Origin: Ancylobacter oerskovii
Lineage (GTDB): Bacteria > Pseudomonadota > Alphaproteobacteria > Rhizobiales > Xanthobacteraceae
Direction: 5' to 3'
Assembly (NCBI RefSeq): GCF_018390555.1
Contig: NZ_JAHBGB010000031.1
Span: 186,001-250,000, forward strand
Length of the DNA stretch: 64,000 nt
The first letter of the stretch is position 1; each line of letters starts with the position of its first letter. A program made the translations under genes and the position numbers. Positions 43,801 to 53,800 of this stretch are shown here, in pieces. The notes beneath the pieces are model-generated. The model saw nothing but the letters and a program-made list of their open reading frames with translations. It searched no databases and was not told where the DNA came from.

Positions 43801-46141
43801 GGGCCGGACCGCCTTCGTCGTCCGTCGGCAATTGCGCCAGGCTCGTCCACAGGCCCGCGGCGTCGAAGGCCGCGGGGGCCGCGACCGGCTGCGCCGGCGC
43901 CACGGCGGCCAGCAGCGGCGCATAGACGGCCGGCAGATCGCCGCGGCCGGCGAGATCGGTGCCGTCGACCTGCGCCTCGATCACCCGCAGCCGCCAGGAT
44001 TCGGTGAGCGCGGCCACGAAGGCGCGCGCGGCACCCTCCGCCCATTGGGCGAGGAAGGCCTCGTAATCGTGCCAGCGCGTGCGCAGCGCGAAATCCAGCG
44101 CCAGGAAGCGGTGCAGCGCGGCACGGCCGCCGCCGCGGGCGATCGACCGGGCGACCAGCCAGGCTTCCGCCACCTTGCCGGCCGAGACCAGCGCGTCGAT
44201 CTCGCCGACGCGGCCGACGGTGACGCGGATGCTGGCGAGATCGACCACCTGCGGGCGATCCGGCACCAGGGCGCCGCCGCCGACGATCCGCGCCTCCACC
44301 AGAGCGAGGGAGGATTTGCGCAGGTTCAGGCTCGACAGGTCGAAGCGGAAGCCGACCGGCAGCTCGAACTTGAACTGCGCCTCGCGCGGCTGGGTCGGCA
44401 GGCTGGCGAAACCGCGTAGCACCGGCGCGCCGTCGACGAGCAGCTCGATCTCCAGGGGATCGGCGGGATTGGACAGGTCCACCGCCCAGCCCTCGACGAT
44501 GGCGGGCGGCGCGAAACGCCACACGCCGGCGAAATCCGGCCGGGCGACATCGCCCTCCGGCGTCGCGGCGCCACGGGCGAGATCGCTGAGGCGCTGGCGC
44601 ACGCGCGGGCTGAGCACCGGCAGCGCATTGGCGGGAACGCGGCCGGGCGAGCCCTGCGGCGGCGGCGCTACCTCGGCGCCGGCCGGGGCCCCGGCGAGCG
44701 CGAGGACATGCGCACCGATGCGCAGATGCGTCAGCCGCGACAGCGCCTTGCCGGCATCGATCCGGCCGAGCCGCCCGCGCGCCGTGAAGGGATTTTCCTC
44801 CACCGCGAGCTCGACGCCGTGGCGCGGCGTCTGGTCCTCCAGCAGTTCCGCCGTCACCCCGGACGGGATCGGCGCCCCCGAGGTGAGGACCAGCACGACC
44901 TCGCCCTTCGCATCGGTTTCGAGCCGGGCGACGAGGCTGTCCAGCACCGGCTGGCGGCTGCCGAGCGCCAGCGTCAGGCCGCGCGCCAGATTGGCGATTT
45001 CGATGCGCGAGGTCAGCCAGCTGTCGGCGGTGGCGGTGGCCGGCAGGCTGAACTCGAACCGTCCGCGCGGCTCGCCGGCGGGACGGGTGGCCACGGTCTG
45101 CACCTCGACCCCGTCGACGACGAGGCTGAGCTCCACCGGCTGCTCCGGCGCGGTGACCTCGATGGCCCAGCCGGCCAGCCGGCCCTCGGCCGCCGGCTGC
45201 ACCTCGCCCGTCAGGCTCGGCGCGTCCGTGCGGGACAGCTTTAGCTTCTTCGAGCCCAGCGCCACCCGCTCGCCCGCCAGCACATAGACGGCGAACCGAT
45301 GCTCGGCATCGTCGAAGATGCCGGCCGGCAGCGCATGGAAGCGGAAGCCGGCGCTGCGCCGCGTGTCGAGCTGCACCGACTGTGCGGCCTCCTGGCGGTC
45401 GACGAGGATGCCGTCGATCTCCAGCTCGACGGTGAGCGGCCGGTCCATGTCGGTGACCCAGCCGGAGACCCCGGCGGGGCCGAACTCGGCGACCTCGCCA
45501 TAGAAGGTCCGGCCCTTCACCGTGAACTTCGCCTTGTCGGTGCGCAGCCAGCCGTCATGGATCAGGCGGCCCGACTTGCTTTCCTTCAGGGTCAGGCGAT
45601 GGGTCTCGCCGTCCCAGTATTCGAGCGGCAGGCCGGTGTGGAAGCCGACCCGCAACGCCGTGCCGGCCTGGCCGTCCACGTCCTTGCGCACGACGTCGCA
45701 GGCCACGTCCCTCGTCGGCTTGTGGTCGACGAACATCTGCAGGACCAGCGACTGGCCGAGATCTTCCGAATCATAGGCCCAGCCGGTGATGCGCTCGGCG
45801 GTGAAGGTGGCGATTCGCGCCCGCAGGCGCCCGTCGCGCTCGCCGACATTCAGGGTGAACTGGCCGCGCGGCACCACGGAACCATCCGCCGCCGCGATGA
45901 TCTCGATCTCGTGCTGCCCGGGCGGGATGGACGGCGGCGGCACGAAGACGAAGCCGTGATTGCCGTGGCCGCCGAAGCCCTTGGCGATGTCCGGCCGATG
46001 GACGTCGGCGGGGATCTCGAATTCGTAGCCCGCGATCGAGATGCGGACGATCAGCGAGGTGTCCGGTGAATCAGCGTCGAGCAGCCAGCCCCAGATTTCC
46101 CCTGTAGGCCGGACGCCGTTGACATCACCCTTAATCAGCAT
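40889..46141 (-). CDS. Giant glycosyltransferase with repeated beta-sandwich modules and a C-terminal GT2 domain
   Basis: A 1750-residue protein. Residues about 1-640 hold at least five units with a common core of G-W-A-x-D followed by P and L-x-V-D-G (GEIWGWLLDADSP, ERITGWAYDSED, AGVSGWVTDMDRP, GRLAGWAIEVTAPEQP, AIVEGWAVDLSNPADP). Residues about 650-1490 are helical and unassigned. Residues about 1499-1750 are a GT2 domain: VIVTVYNPDPVLLAASLDSL, ILVDDASDEVD, FVAIHDGDDYAHPQ. The start is ATG 46141 after GAGGAG. No signal peptide is seen, so it should be cytoplasmic. The 323-residue protein at 60065-61036 shares the same repeat. It probably adds sugars to a capsule or related glycan. Confidence 0.82.
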   Translation of the reverse strand: MLIKGDVNGVRPTGEIWGWLLDADSPDTSLIVRISIAGYEFEIPADVHRPDIAKGFGGHGNHGFVFVPPPSIPPGQHEIEIIAAADGSVVPRGQFTLNVGERDGRLRARIATFTAERITGWAYDSEDLGQSLVLQMFVDHKPTRDVACDVVRKDVDGQAGTALRVGFHTGLPLEYWDGETHRLTLKESKSGRLIHDGWLRTDKAKFTVKGRTFYGEVAEFGPAGVSGWVTDMDRPLTVELEIDGILVDRQEAAQSVQLDTRRSAGFRFHALPAGIFDDAEHRFAVYVLAGERVALGSKKLKLSRTDAPSLTGEVQPAAEGRLAGWAIEVTAPEQPVELSLVVDGVEVQTVATRPAGEPRGRFEFSLPATATADSWLTSRIEIANLARGLTLALGSRQPVLDSLVARLETDAKGEVVLVLTSGAPIPSGVTAELLEDQTPRHGVELAVEENPFTARGRLGRIDAGKALSRLTHLRIGAHVLALAGAPAGAEVAPPPQGSPGRVPANALPVLSPRVRQRLSDLARGAATPEGDVARPDFAGVWRFAPPAIVEGWAVDLSNPADPLEIELLVDGAPVLRGFASLPTQPREAQFKFELPVGFRFDLSSLNLRKSSLALVEARIVGGGALVPDRPQVVDLASIRVTVGRVGEIDALVSAGKVAEAWLVARSIARGGGRAALHRFLALDFALRTRWHDYEAFLAQWAEGAARAFVAALTESWRLRVIEAQVDGTDLAGRGDLPAVYAPLLAAVAPAQPVAAPAAFDAAGLWTSLAQLPTDDEGGPAPGEVAILVPRAAPDAGERAHLAALAGLGCRVIATAEAPDQEAGALARFVEASAKGCRCFVVLREPRRLPVPALGYWPRLLAAGGAGIGSAVALAPAPADLVSTGNLPRTPDGAVRICADVRSAVEALAGETLPLAAAAWAGPEFPVGVETVPVTASAGPSCIVVHDFAAGAELALPAGARVVALASMAEADGLWSGLLADGVSPATPVVAMTRAYGYPADYVSRCRREFIMAGERSVATSALRYAPASGEFSLSANSAVPTCFLGLRERGCYRLSDLVETARRFDAKEAAGIVMATEHPFRVVGEGDSALALVNDAAARPLLRHFAESVTAREMGFAAHVLENWAGAAEAAGMMQPPVHVDDVALVSALGLGAEASGELARAPDFFTRLQGCARRGHLAAVEAYLRDRLARPAELPALDDEAILGLLECCKAVGLQEVAGRAFGLHVAGLAARSPDLVLPLFEAVAMALPPADITAVLMASAAEVLLQPHDRAVARLVAACGRYASARSMALLVGMIERSPHRGVLDDPEVGSLIGAALAGVDADQLPLEYRNDEDAAVRFTPSLPDRLIAALLAGDAPRFTRLVNMHFAEHRDAGQLLAQLRTYTYEISRLGIPAGAIRYPAGASPERMLALAILFDDRVAIRHFDGAGIDSLESTNDANGIVAASYHRNMRPLERALARWGLDYGVAPLSFAGEDIVGLFENFARQPLPPPAEEEPGRISVIVTVYNPDPVLLAASLDSLARQTYRDIEIILVDDASDEVDPEAIEQLATCDPRIRFLRLPRNSGPYVARNRALEIATGAFVAIHDGDDYAHPQRLEVQARALARSPILKLCTTAHLRIDRLARLQFEHTLELLGDGTMTSMFRREVFEVIGGFAPVRSRGDVEFRERLEAAYGAHAHVQVECPLTYCFATPASLSNAVNRTLPGYLALFRDAFARRVRVPVLGGRRVDEVADGVPIPWPLRAQNLLS

Positions 46142-46518
46142 GAACAACTCCTCGCAAGCCGCTGCCAGCTATAGCAACAGCCGTCGCCAGAACCAAGCAG
46201 CCGCACGCGCCCTCCCGACCGCCCCTGGCGCCGCGCGCGAAAACGCAGATCCGGCAACGGGTTCGGCAGGAGGTCCGGCACCACCGCGGCGGGCGGCCGC
46301 GCGGCGGCGAGGCCCGCGGCGCGCGCCCCTGTCACGCCCATGTCGCGCCCCGGCTTGCGGTCTCCCTCACCGCTCTCTAAACATCAGCGTCATCTCACAG
46401 ATTACCCTTGGTGATTTACGAACGTCATGATCCGTCGCCATTCCGTCGCAGCGCTGCGGACGGCGGCAGATCTCCGGCCGCTCGCCACAGGCACGAACCG
46501 AACCTTCCTGGATGCGCC
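46142..46518. other. Divergent non-coding region (377 nt)
   Basis: This gap lies between the giant glycosyltransferase and the sulfotransferase, which are transcribed away from each other. The left two-thirds are very GC-rich; the right part near 46375-46430 is AT-richer and is the likely promoter area. I see no gene and no clear operator. Confidence 0.5.
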
Positions 46519-47532
46519 ATGAGAACGATCCTGCATGTGGGAACCCACAAGACCGGGACCACCACCATCCAGCAGTTCGCCAACCGCCGGGCGCCGCAGC
46601 TGCGGGAAGCCGGCCTGTGGTATCCCGGCTACGACCTGATCGGGCTGAAGCGGCACCCCGCCCACCACGACTTCTCCCATGCCGTGGCAGGGACGCTGTC
46701 GACCCTCACCTTCGAGCAGGCCAACGACTTCGTGGCGGCCATCGCGCGAGGGGCGGGCGACGCCGGCCATGTGCTGCTGAGCGCTGAGCCGATCTACCGC
46801 CACGTCATTCCCGAGAAGACCAAGACCACCGAGGAATACTGGGCGGCGCGCGATGCCTATATCGCCCGGCTGGCCGAGGTGACCGCGCCGCTGGAGCCGG
46901 AAATCCTGATCGTGCTGCGGCGGCAGGACGACTTTTCCCGATCGCTGTATCAGGAGAACGTCAAGGCCCGGCACATGAGGCAGGATTTCCGCAGCTTCCT
47001 TAAAAGCCGCCTGGCCAATTTCCAGTATCTCGAACAGATCAATCTGTTCAAAAAGTACTTTAAAATTGTCGATATTGCCATATTCGAGGATCTGGCCGAA
47101 GATGGCCAGTTGCTGCGGAATTTCTTCCACCATATTGGTATCGAAATAGGCAAGATTGACAAAATAGCGGAATTCAACGAAAGCCTCCCCATTGAGCTTG
47201 TGGAATTCAAGAGGCAACTCAACAGGGCCGACCTGTCGAAGCAGCAGCTGGCTTCGATTTCGCGGGCCCTGCTGGATATTGGGCAGGTTGAGGGGTTTCC
47301 CCGGGGCTCGGATCTGGACTGGATCCCCGCTTCGGAAATGACGGCGTTCATGGATCGTTTTGCAGAAGCCAATGCGCAGATTTTTGCCATGATGAAGAAT
47401 CCGCCAGGACGCGATACGCTCTTCCCTCCCGGCCGCGTGCGGACGGAGGTTTTCGAGGGGCTTTCCATGGAGCGCTTCAAGGCGATCAACGCGCTGGTAT
47501 TGCAGCGAATACTGGCGGATGGCGCCAGATAG
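46519..47532 (+). CDS. Sulfotransferase-family protein
   Basis: A 337-residue protein. VGTHKTGTTTIQQFANRR (loop at residues about 7-16) is the 5'-phosphosulfate loop of PAPS-dependent sulfotransferases. IVLRRQDDFSRSLYQENVK fits the 3'-phosphate site (Arg then Ser). It would move sulfate from PAPS to a sugar or lipid hydroxyl. The ATG at 46519 is preferred over a long basic extension. From about 46,980 to 47,500 the base composition is clearly lower in G+C than the neighbours, which suggests transfer. It sits between the giant glycosyltransferase and the PKS. Confidence 0.82.
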   Translation: MRTILHVGTHKTGTTTIQQFANRRAPQLREAGLWYPGYDLIGLKRHPAHHDFSHAVAGTLSTLTFEQANDFVAAIARGAGDAGHVLLSAEPIYRHVIPEKTKTTEEYWAARDAYIARLAEVTAPLEPEILIVLRRQDDFSRSLYQENVKARHMRQDFRSFLKSRLANFQYLEQINLFKKYFKIVDIAIFEDLAEDGQLLRNFFHHIGIEIGKIDKIAEFNESLPIELVEFKRQLNRADLSKQQLASISRALLDIGQVEGFPRGSDLDWIPASEMTAFMDRFAEANAQIFAMMKNPPGRDTLFPPGRVRTEVFEGLSMERFKAINALVLQRILADGAR

Positions 47533-47821
47533 TCAGCGGTATTTCAGCACCTGGTACGAGACCGGAGATATTTTCAGGGCTTGTGAAGGCGAACACGAGC
47601 CGGACGAACGGCACGGATCTTGTTTCCCCTCCTGTACGCGCAACCGGAAGGTGCGGGGCGCGGAAGAGTGGCACGCCGCCGTCGATGTTATATGTTCTCA
47701 ACGGGGTGCGGGTATGAAGTTCGGATTTGCAGGGGCGGTCTGCTTGGTGGCGGGGAGGGAGTCGAAGACGTTCTGCCGCAGCGAGACGTCCATTGGTCGG
47801 TAAGAGAGAGTGAGCGGCTGG
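47533..47821. other. Leader region of the PKS operon
   Basis: This 289-nt stretch before the PKS has short frames only, none with a convincing start or composition. It must carry the promoter of the PKS, AONS and KpsS-like transcript. No specific element recognised. Confidence 0.4.
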
Positions 47822-50800
47822 ATGGCTCGTGGCGTCAATCGATCTCAGCCTGAAGTGGCAATCCTCGGATATGCCTGCAGGCTCCCGGGTGCGCAGTCGC
47901 CGGAAGAATTCTGGAACGTCCTGGCGAAGGGCGAATGCACCGTGTCCGACAAGCCGGTCGGACGCTGGGATGTCGATCGCTTCCTGCATCCGGCCGGCGC
48001 GCCGGGCTACAGCTACACCTTCGCCGGCGGCTATCTCGACGATCCGCTCGGCTTCGACGCCGGGGTGTTCGGCGTTTCCCCGCGCGAGGCGGCGCAGATC
48101 GACCCGCAGCAGCGCCTGCTGCTGGAGGTCGTGTGGGAGGCGCTGGAAAGCGCCGGCATGGTGCCCTCGCGCCTGAGCGGCAAGGATGTCGGCGTCTATG
48201 TCGGCGCCTCCAATGTCGACTACCAGACGCATACCTCGGTCGACCTCGCGGCGATCCAGAGCCATTTCATCGCCGGCAACTCGCTGTCGATCATCGCCAA
48301 CCGGGTCTCCTACGCCTTCGACTGGTCCGGCCCCAGCATGACCATCGACGCGGCCTGCGCCTCGTCCTTCGTCGCGCTGCACCAGGCGCTGCGGGCGCTG
48401 CGCGACGAGGAGATCGACCTCGCCGTGGTCGCCGGCGCCAACCTGCTGCTCTCGCCGGCGCCGTTCATCGGCTTCTCCGCCGCGCGCATGCTCTCCCCGA
48501 CCGGCCGCTGCCGGCCGTTCTCGGCCCAGGGCGACGGCTATGTGCGCTCCGAGGGCTTCGCCGCCATCGTGCTGCGCCGCCTGACCGACGCGCGCGCCAA
48601 GGGCGAGGCGGTGCGCTCGGTGGTGGTCGCCTCCGGGATCAATTCCGACGGCCGCACGGTGGGCATCTCGCTGCCCTCCGCCGCCGGCCAGCGCCAGCTT
48701 CTCGACGCCGTCTATGCCGATCTCGGCCATTCCGTCGACCGCCTCGCCTTCGTGGAGGCGCACGGCACCGGCACGCCGGTGGGCGATCCCATCGAGGCGA
48801 ACGCCATCGGCACCAGCATCGCCGCCAAGCGCTCGGCGCCGCTGCCGATCGGCTCGGCGAAATCGAATTTCGGCCATCTCGAACCCGTCTCCGGCCTTGT
48901 CGGCCTGCTGAAAGCGTCGATGGCGCTGCAGCGGCGCTGGCTGCCGCGGACCGCCTTCCTCGACGAGCTCAATCCCCATATCGACTTCGCGGCGCTCAAC
49001 CTCGCCCCGACCCGCGAGCCGCTGGCGCTGGAAGCGGGCGACGAGCCGCTGCTGGCGGGCGTGTGCAATTTCGGCTTCGGCGGCACCAATGCCCATGTCG
49101 TGCTGCGCGGACCGACCCCCGAGGAAGCGGCCGGCGCCGGGGCCACGGCGACGCCCGCGCAGATGCTGACGATCTCGGCGCAGAGCCCCGAGGCGCTGTC
49201 GGCACTGGCGCTCCGCTACGCCGACGCGGCCGAAGGCGGCACCGTGTCGCTGCCGCAGCTGGCCAATGCCGCGGCGCACCGCCGCGAGGCGATGGAGCAC
49301 CGGCTGGCGATCCCGCTCGGCGCGACCGCCGAGGTGGTGAGCGCGCTGCGCGAGGCCGGCGAGGGCGGGACGCCTCCGCTGGGCGCCCGCGGCACCGCCG
49401 CGAAGAGCGCGGGGGCGAAGGGCGACGCGGACGGCAAGACCGCCTTCGTCTTCTCCGGCAATGGCTGCCAATGGGCCGGCATGGGCCGCCGCGCCTATGC
49501 GCGCAACGCCGCCTTCCGCGCGCATATCGACCTGATCGACACGCTGTTCGCCCCGCTCGCCGGCTGGTCGATCGCCGGGCGCCTCGACGAGGAGGACCTG
49601 GCGGCGAAGCTGAAGGAGACCTCGACGGCGCAGCCGCTGCTCTTCGCCATCCAGTCGGCGATGGTGGTGGCGCTGCGGGCGACCGGGGTCGTGCCGCACA
49701 TGGTGCTCGGCCACAGCGTCGGCGAAGTGGCCGCCGCCTGGGCCGCCGGCGCGCTCGGCCTCGAGGAGGCGGTGCGGCTCATCCATCTGCGCAGCCTCCA
49801 CCAGGAGAAGATCAAGGGCCAGGGCCGCATGGCGGTCGCGGCCGCCGGTGCCGGCGAGGTGCAGGCCTTCCTCGACCGCCACGGGCTCGACCGCATCGCC
49901 ATCGCCGCGGTGAACGGGCCGGCCTCGGTAACGCTGAGCGGCCCGGCCGAGGACATCAAGACGGCGCAGCAGCGGATGCGGCAGGAACGCATCCCGGTCA
50001 TCCTGATGGACCTCGACTATCCCTTCCATTCGGCGCTGCTGGACCCGCTCGAAGGCGAGATGATCGAGGAGCTCGGCGAGCTTCACGCCCGCCCCGGCGA
50101 CCTGCCCTTCATCTCCACCGTCACCGGCGACGTGATGGACGGCGCCGGCTGCGACGCCGCCTATTGGTGGCGCAACATCCGCCAGCCGGTGCTGTTCTCG
50201 GCCGCCGTGGAGCGCGCCGCCGCGCTCGGCGCCTCGATCTTCCTCGAAGTATCGCCGCGCCCGATCCTCACCGGCGCCATCTCCGAGACGCTGAAGGCGG
50301 TGGACCGGCCGGGCGAGACGGTCGCCGGCCTCACCGACGACGAAGGCGACGCCGATCCGATCCTCGACATCGTGGCGCGGCTCGTCGTCCGCGGCGCCGA
50401 AGTCGACCAGGAGACGCTCTTCGGCCGCGAGGCCGCCAACAATGTCGACCTGCCGCTCTATCCCTGGCAGCGCTCGCGCCACGCCTTGCCGCAGACCTCC
50501 GAGCGGCTGAAGTTCTTCGGCGCCAACTTCACCCTCGGCCAGCGCCGGCATCCGCTGATCGGCTCGCGCGTCACCGAGGGCGCCAATGAATGGCGCCAGT
50601 CGCTCGACACGCGGATGCTGCCCTATCTCGCCGACCATGTGGTCGACGGCACGCCGCTGATGGCCGCCGCCTGCTATCTGGAGATGATCCTCGCCGTCGG
50701 CCGTGACGTGCACGGGGCGGTGCCGCTCGCGGTGCGCGACCTCGACATCGAGCGGCCGATGAGCCTCGCGCCGGAGGTGATGCGCGAGATCTCCATGCGC

Positions 50801-53800
50801 TACACGCCGGAAAGCGGCGTGGTGGAGATCTGGAGCCGCCGCCGGCTCTCCTCCGACGACTGGGTGCGCCATGCGCATGGCCAGGTGCTGGCCTTCACCG
50901 GCACGCCGGGCCAGCCGCCGGAAGGCCCGGGACCGGAGCGCAAGCCGCTCTCCGGCGCGCGCGAGGTCTACAACGCCACCCGCGCCGCGCGTCTGGACTA
51001 CGGCCCGAGCTTCGCCCGCGTCATCCGCCTCGACCGCGACGCCGATGCGCAGATCGTCGACATGAACGAGGGCGAGCTGCCGCTCGGCGCCTTCTCGGCC
51101 GAGCATGTGCTCGACCCGACCGGCTTCGACGCCAGCCTGCACGGCCTGCTGCTCTCCCGCGCCGCCACCGCCGAAGGCGAGGTGCGCTGCGACCTGCCGG
51201 TCCGCCTGCGCTCCGTCGTGGTGCTGAAGCCGCACAGCCCGATCCGCCGGGCGATCGTGCGCCGCACGGTGGAAACCGCCACCTCCACCACCGTCGACAT
51301 CGCCCTGCTGGCGCCGGACGGCGAGATCGTCGCCCTGCTGGAAGGCGTGTATCTGCGCGCCGTGGTGCTGTCGCGCCGCAGTACCGACCAGCGCGTGCTG
51401 CGGCTCGACGAGGTGATGAACCTCGCCCATGCCGCGCCGCCGGTGCTCGACCTTGCCTCCGGCGTCCCCGCCGCCGAGGCGGCGGCGGAGACGGCTCCCG
51501 ATGCCTGGCTGCTGCTGCAGGCCTTCACCCTGTCGCTCGCCCGCCGCTGGCGCGGACGCGAGGGCGCGACGCCGCAAAGCGTCGCCGAGCTGACGGCCAC
51601 GCCGCTGGCCCGCCGCGTCGCGGCCCTGGTCGAGCAGTTCGAGACCCGGGACGACGGCCTCGAACTGCCGGAACCGGAAGCCATCCTCGCCGCCATGGTG
51701 GAGGGCATGCCCTCCGCCCAGGCCGAGATCGTGCTCGCCTCGCATGCGCTGGCCCATCTCGACGCCGCCTGCGCCGGCGGGCCGGTCGCAACGCTGACCG
51801 CCTCCCAGAAGGAACAGGTGAAGGCGGAGCTCTCCATCTTCGCCGCCGGCCGCGAGCGGCTCGCCGCCACGCTGGCCGCGGCGGTGAAGGCGAGTGCGCC
51901 GGCGCCGCTCTCGGTGCTGTGGGCCCAGCCCTGGGACCTCGGCGTGTGGCGCATGCTGGTGCCCTATCTGCGCGACGACGCCATCCTGCTGTCGCTCGCC
52001 ACCGACCGGCGCGAGGCCTTCGACGCCTTCCTCGCCCATCACGGCCGCGGCCTCACGCTGGGCCATGTCGACCTCTCGGACGCCGCGCCCCAGGGCGGCC
52101 GCTTCGACCTGCTGCTCGGCGGCGAGGCCGGCGCGACGCGGGCGGCGGCCCAGCGGGTGAAGCCGGGCGGGCTGGTGGTGCAGCTGGCCTCGAAGCCCGA
52201 TCCGGTCGCGGACCTGCTGCTCACGCTGGCCGGCCTGTCCGACGAGGCCGAGCGCGGGGCCGGCGACCACGCCGCGCCCTTCCAGATCGGGCTTTTGCGC
52301 GACGCCTTCCGCTTCGAGAACGCGCTGCCGGAATGGAGCGACGGCTTCACCCGCCTCGCGGTGGGGCGCCTCTCTCCCAAGGAGACCGAGCCCGCCGCCC
52401 CGGTGTCGATCGTCGTCCACGGCGCCACCGACGCCGCGGCGCAGGCGCTGGTGCGCGAGCTGGCGGACCTGACCGCGGTGCGGGTGGCCGATGGCCGGCT
52501 CGACGCGGCGGGCCTCGGCGAGGCGACCGACCTTCTCCACATCGTGGACACCGACGTCGCCGCGGCCGAGGCCAGCGAGGCGCTGAAGCAGCGGCTGCTC
52601 GATCTGGTGGCCAGCTTCGGGCTGGCGGCGCCGGCCGAGCGGCTGCGCTACTGGCTGGCACTGTCGGTGACGGCCGGCAACCCCGAGCAGCTGGCAACCG
52701 CGCACGCCCTGCGGGCCTTCGCGCGGGTGGCGCGCAACGAGTTCCCGACCATCGACATCCGCGTCGTCGAGTTCGACGCGCAGGTGGCGCCGGCGACGGT
52801 GGCGCTCGATCTGGCGGCCCTGCTGCTGCAGAGCTCGCCCGAAACCGAGCTGCGCATCGCCGGAACCGGCGTGTTCGTTCCGCGGGCACGGCGGGGCACG
52901 CGCCAGCGGATCCGGCCGGTGTCGGAGACGGCGCGGGCGGTGTTGCGGCCGAAGAACGCACTGTCGACCCAGGACGTCGCCTGGAGCCTCGAGGCACGGC
53001 CGGCGCCGGAAGGCGAGGCGGTGGAGATCGCGGTCGCCTATACCGGCCTCAATTTCCGCGACGTCATGGTCGCCTTCGGCATTCTCGACGAGGACCTGCT
53101 TTCGGGCGGGCTGACGCGGGCGGCCTTCGGCTTCGAATGCTCGGGCACGGTGACGCGCGTCGGTCCCGACTGCCGGGACTTCGCGCCGGGCGACCGGGTG
53201 ATGGCCTTCACCTCCGGCTCCTTCGCCTCGCATGTGCTGGCCGCGCCGGCGCATGTGCAGAAGGTGCCGGACGGCCTCTCTCTGGAAGAGGCGGCGACCA
53301 TTCCGGTGGCCTTCGCCACCGCCTGGTACGCGCTGGAGGAAGCCGGGCGGCTGCGGGCCGGCGACCGGGTGCTGATCCACGGCGCGGTCGGCGCGGTCGG
53401 CATGGCGGCGATCCAGATCGCCCGCCGCCGCGGCGCCACGGTCTATGCCACCGCCGGCACGCCGGCGCGCCGCGCGCTCGCCTGCGCGCTGGGGGCGGAG
53501 AAGGCCTTCGATTCCCGCTCGCTGGACTTCGTCGATGCCCTGCTGCAGATCGGCGGCGTCGACGTGGTGCTCAACTCGCTGTCGGGCGAGGCGATGCGCG
53601 AGGGCGTGCGGGTGCTGCGCCCGTTCGGCCGCTTCCTCGAACTCGGCAAGCGCGACTATCTCAACAACACCACGCTGCAACTGCGCCCCTTCGTGCACAA
53701 TCTCAGCTATTTCGGCATCGATCTCGACGAGCTCCTGAAGCACGACACCGGCAGCGTCGGGCGCATCATGGGCGCGCTCGGGGCGCATCTGGCGGACGGC

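Noticed and set aside
47533-47821. Short plus-strand frames ahead of the PKS
   Set aside because: No ribosome site, unusual Cys/Arg-rich composition and overlap with one another. Treated as leader DNA.
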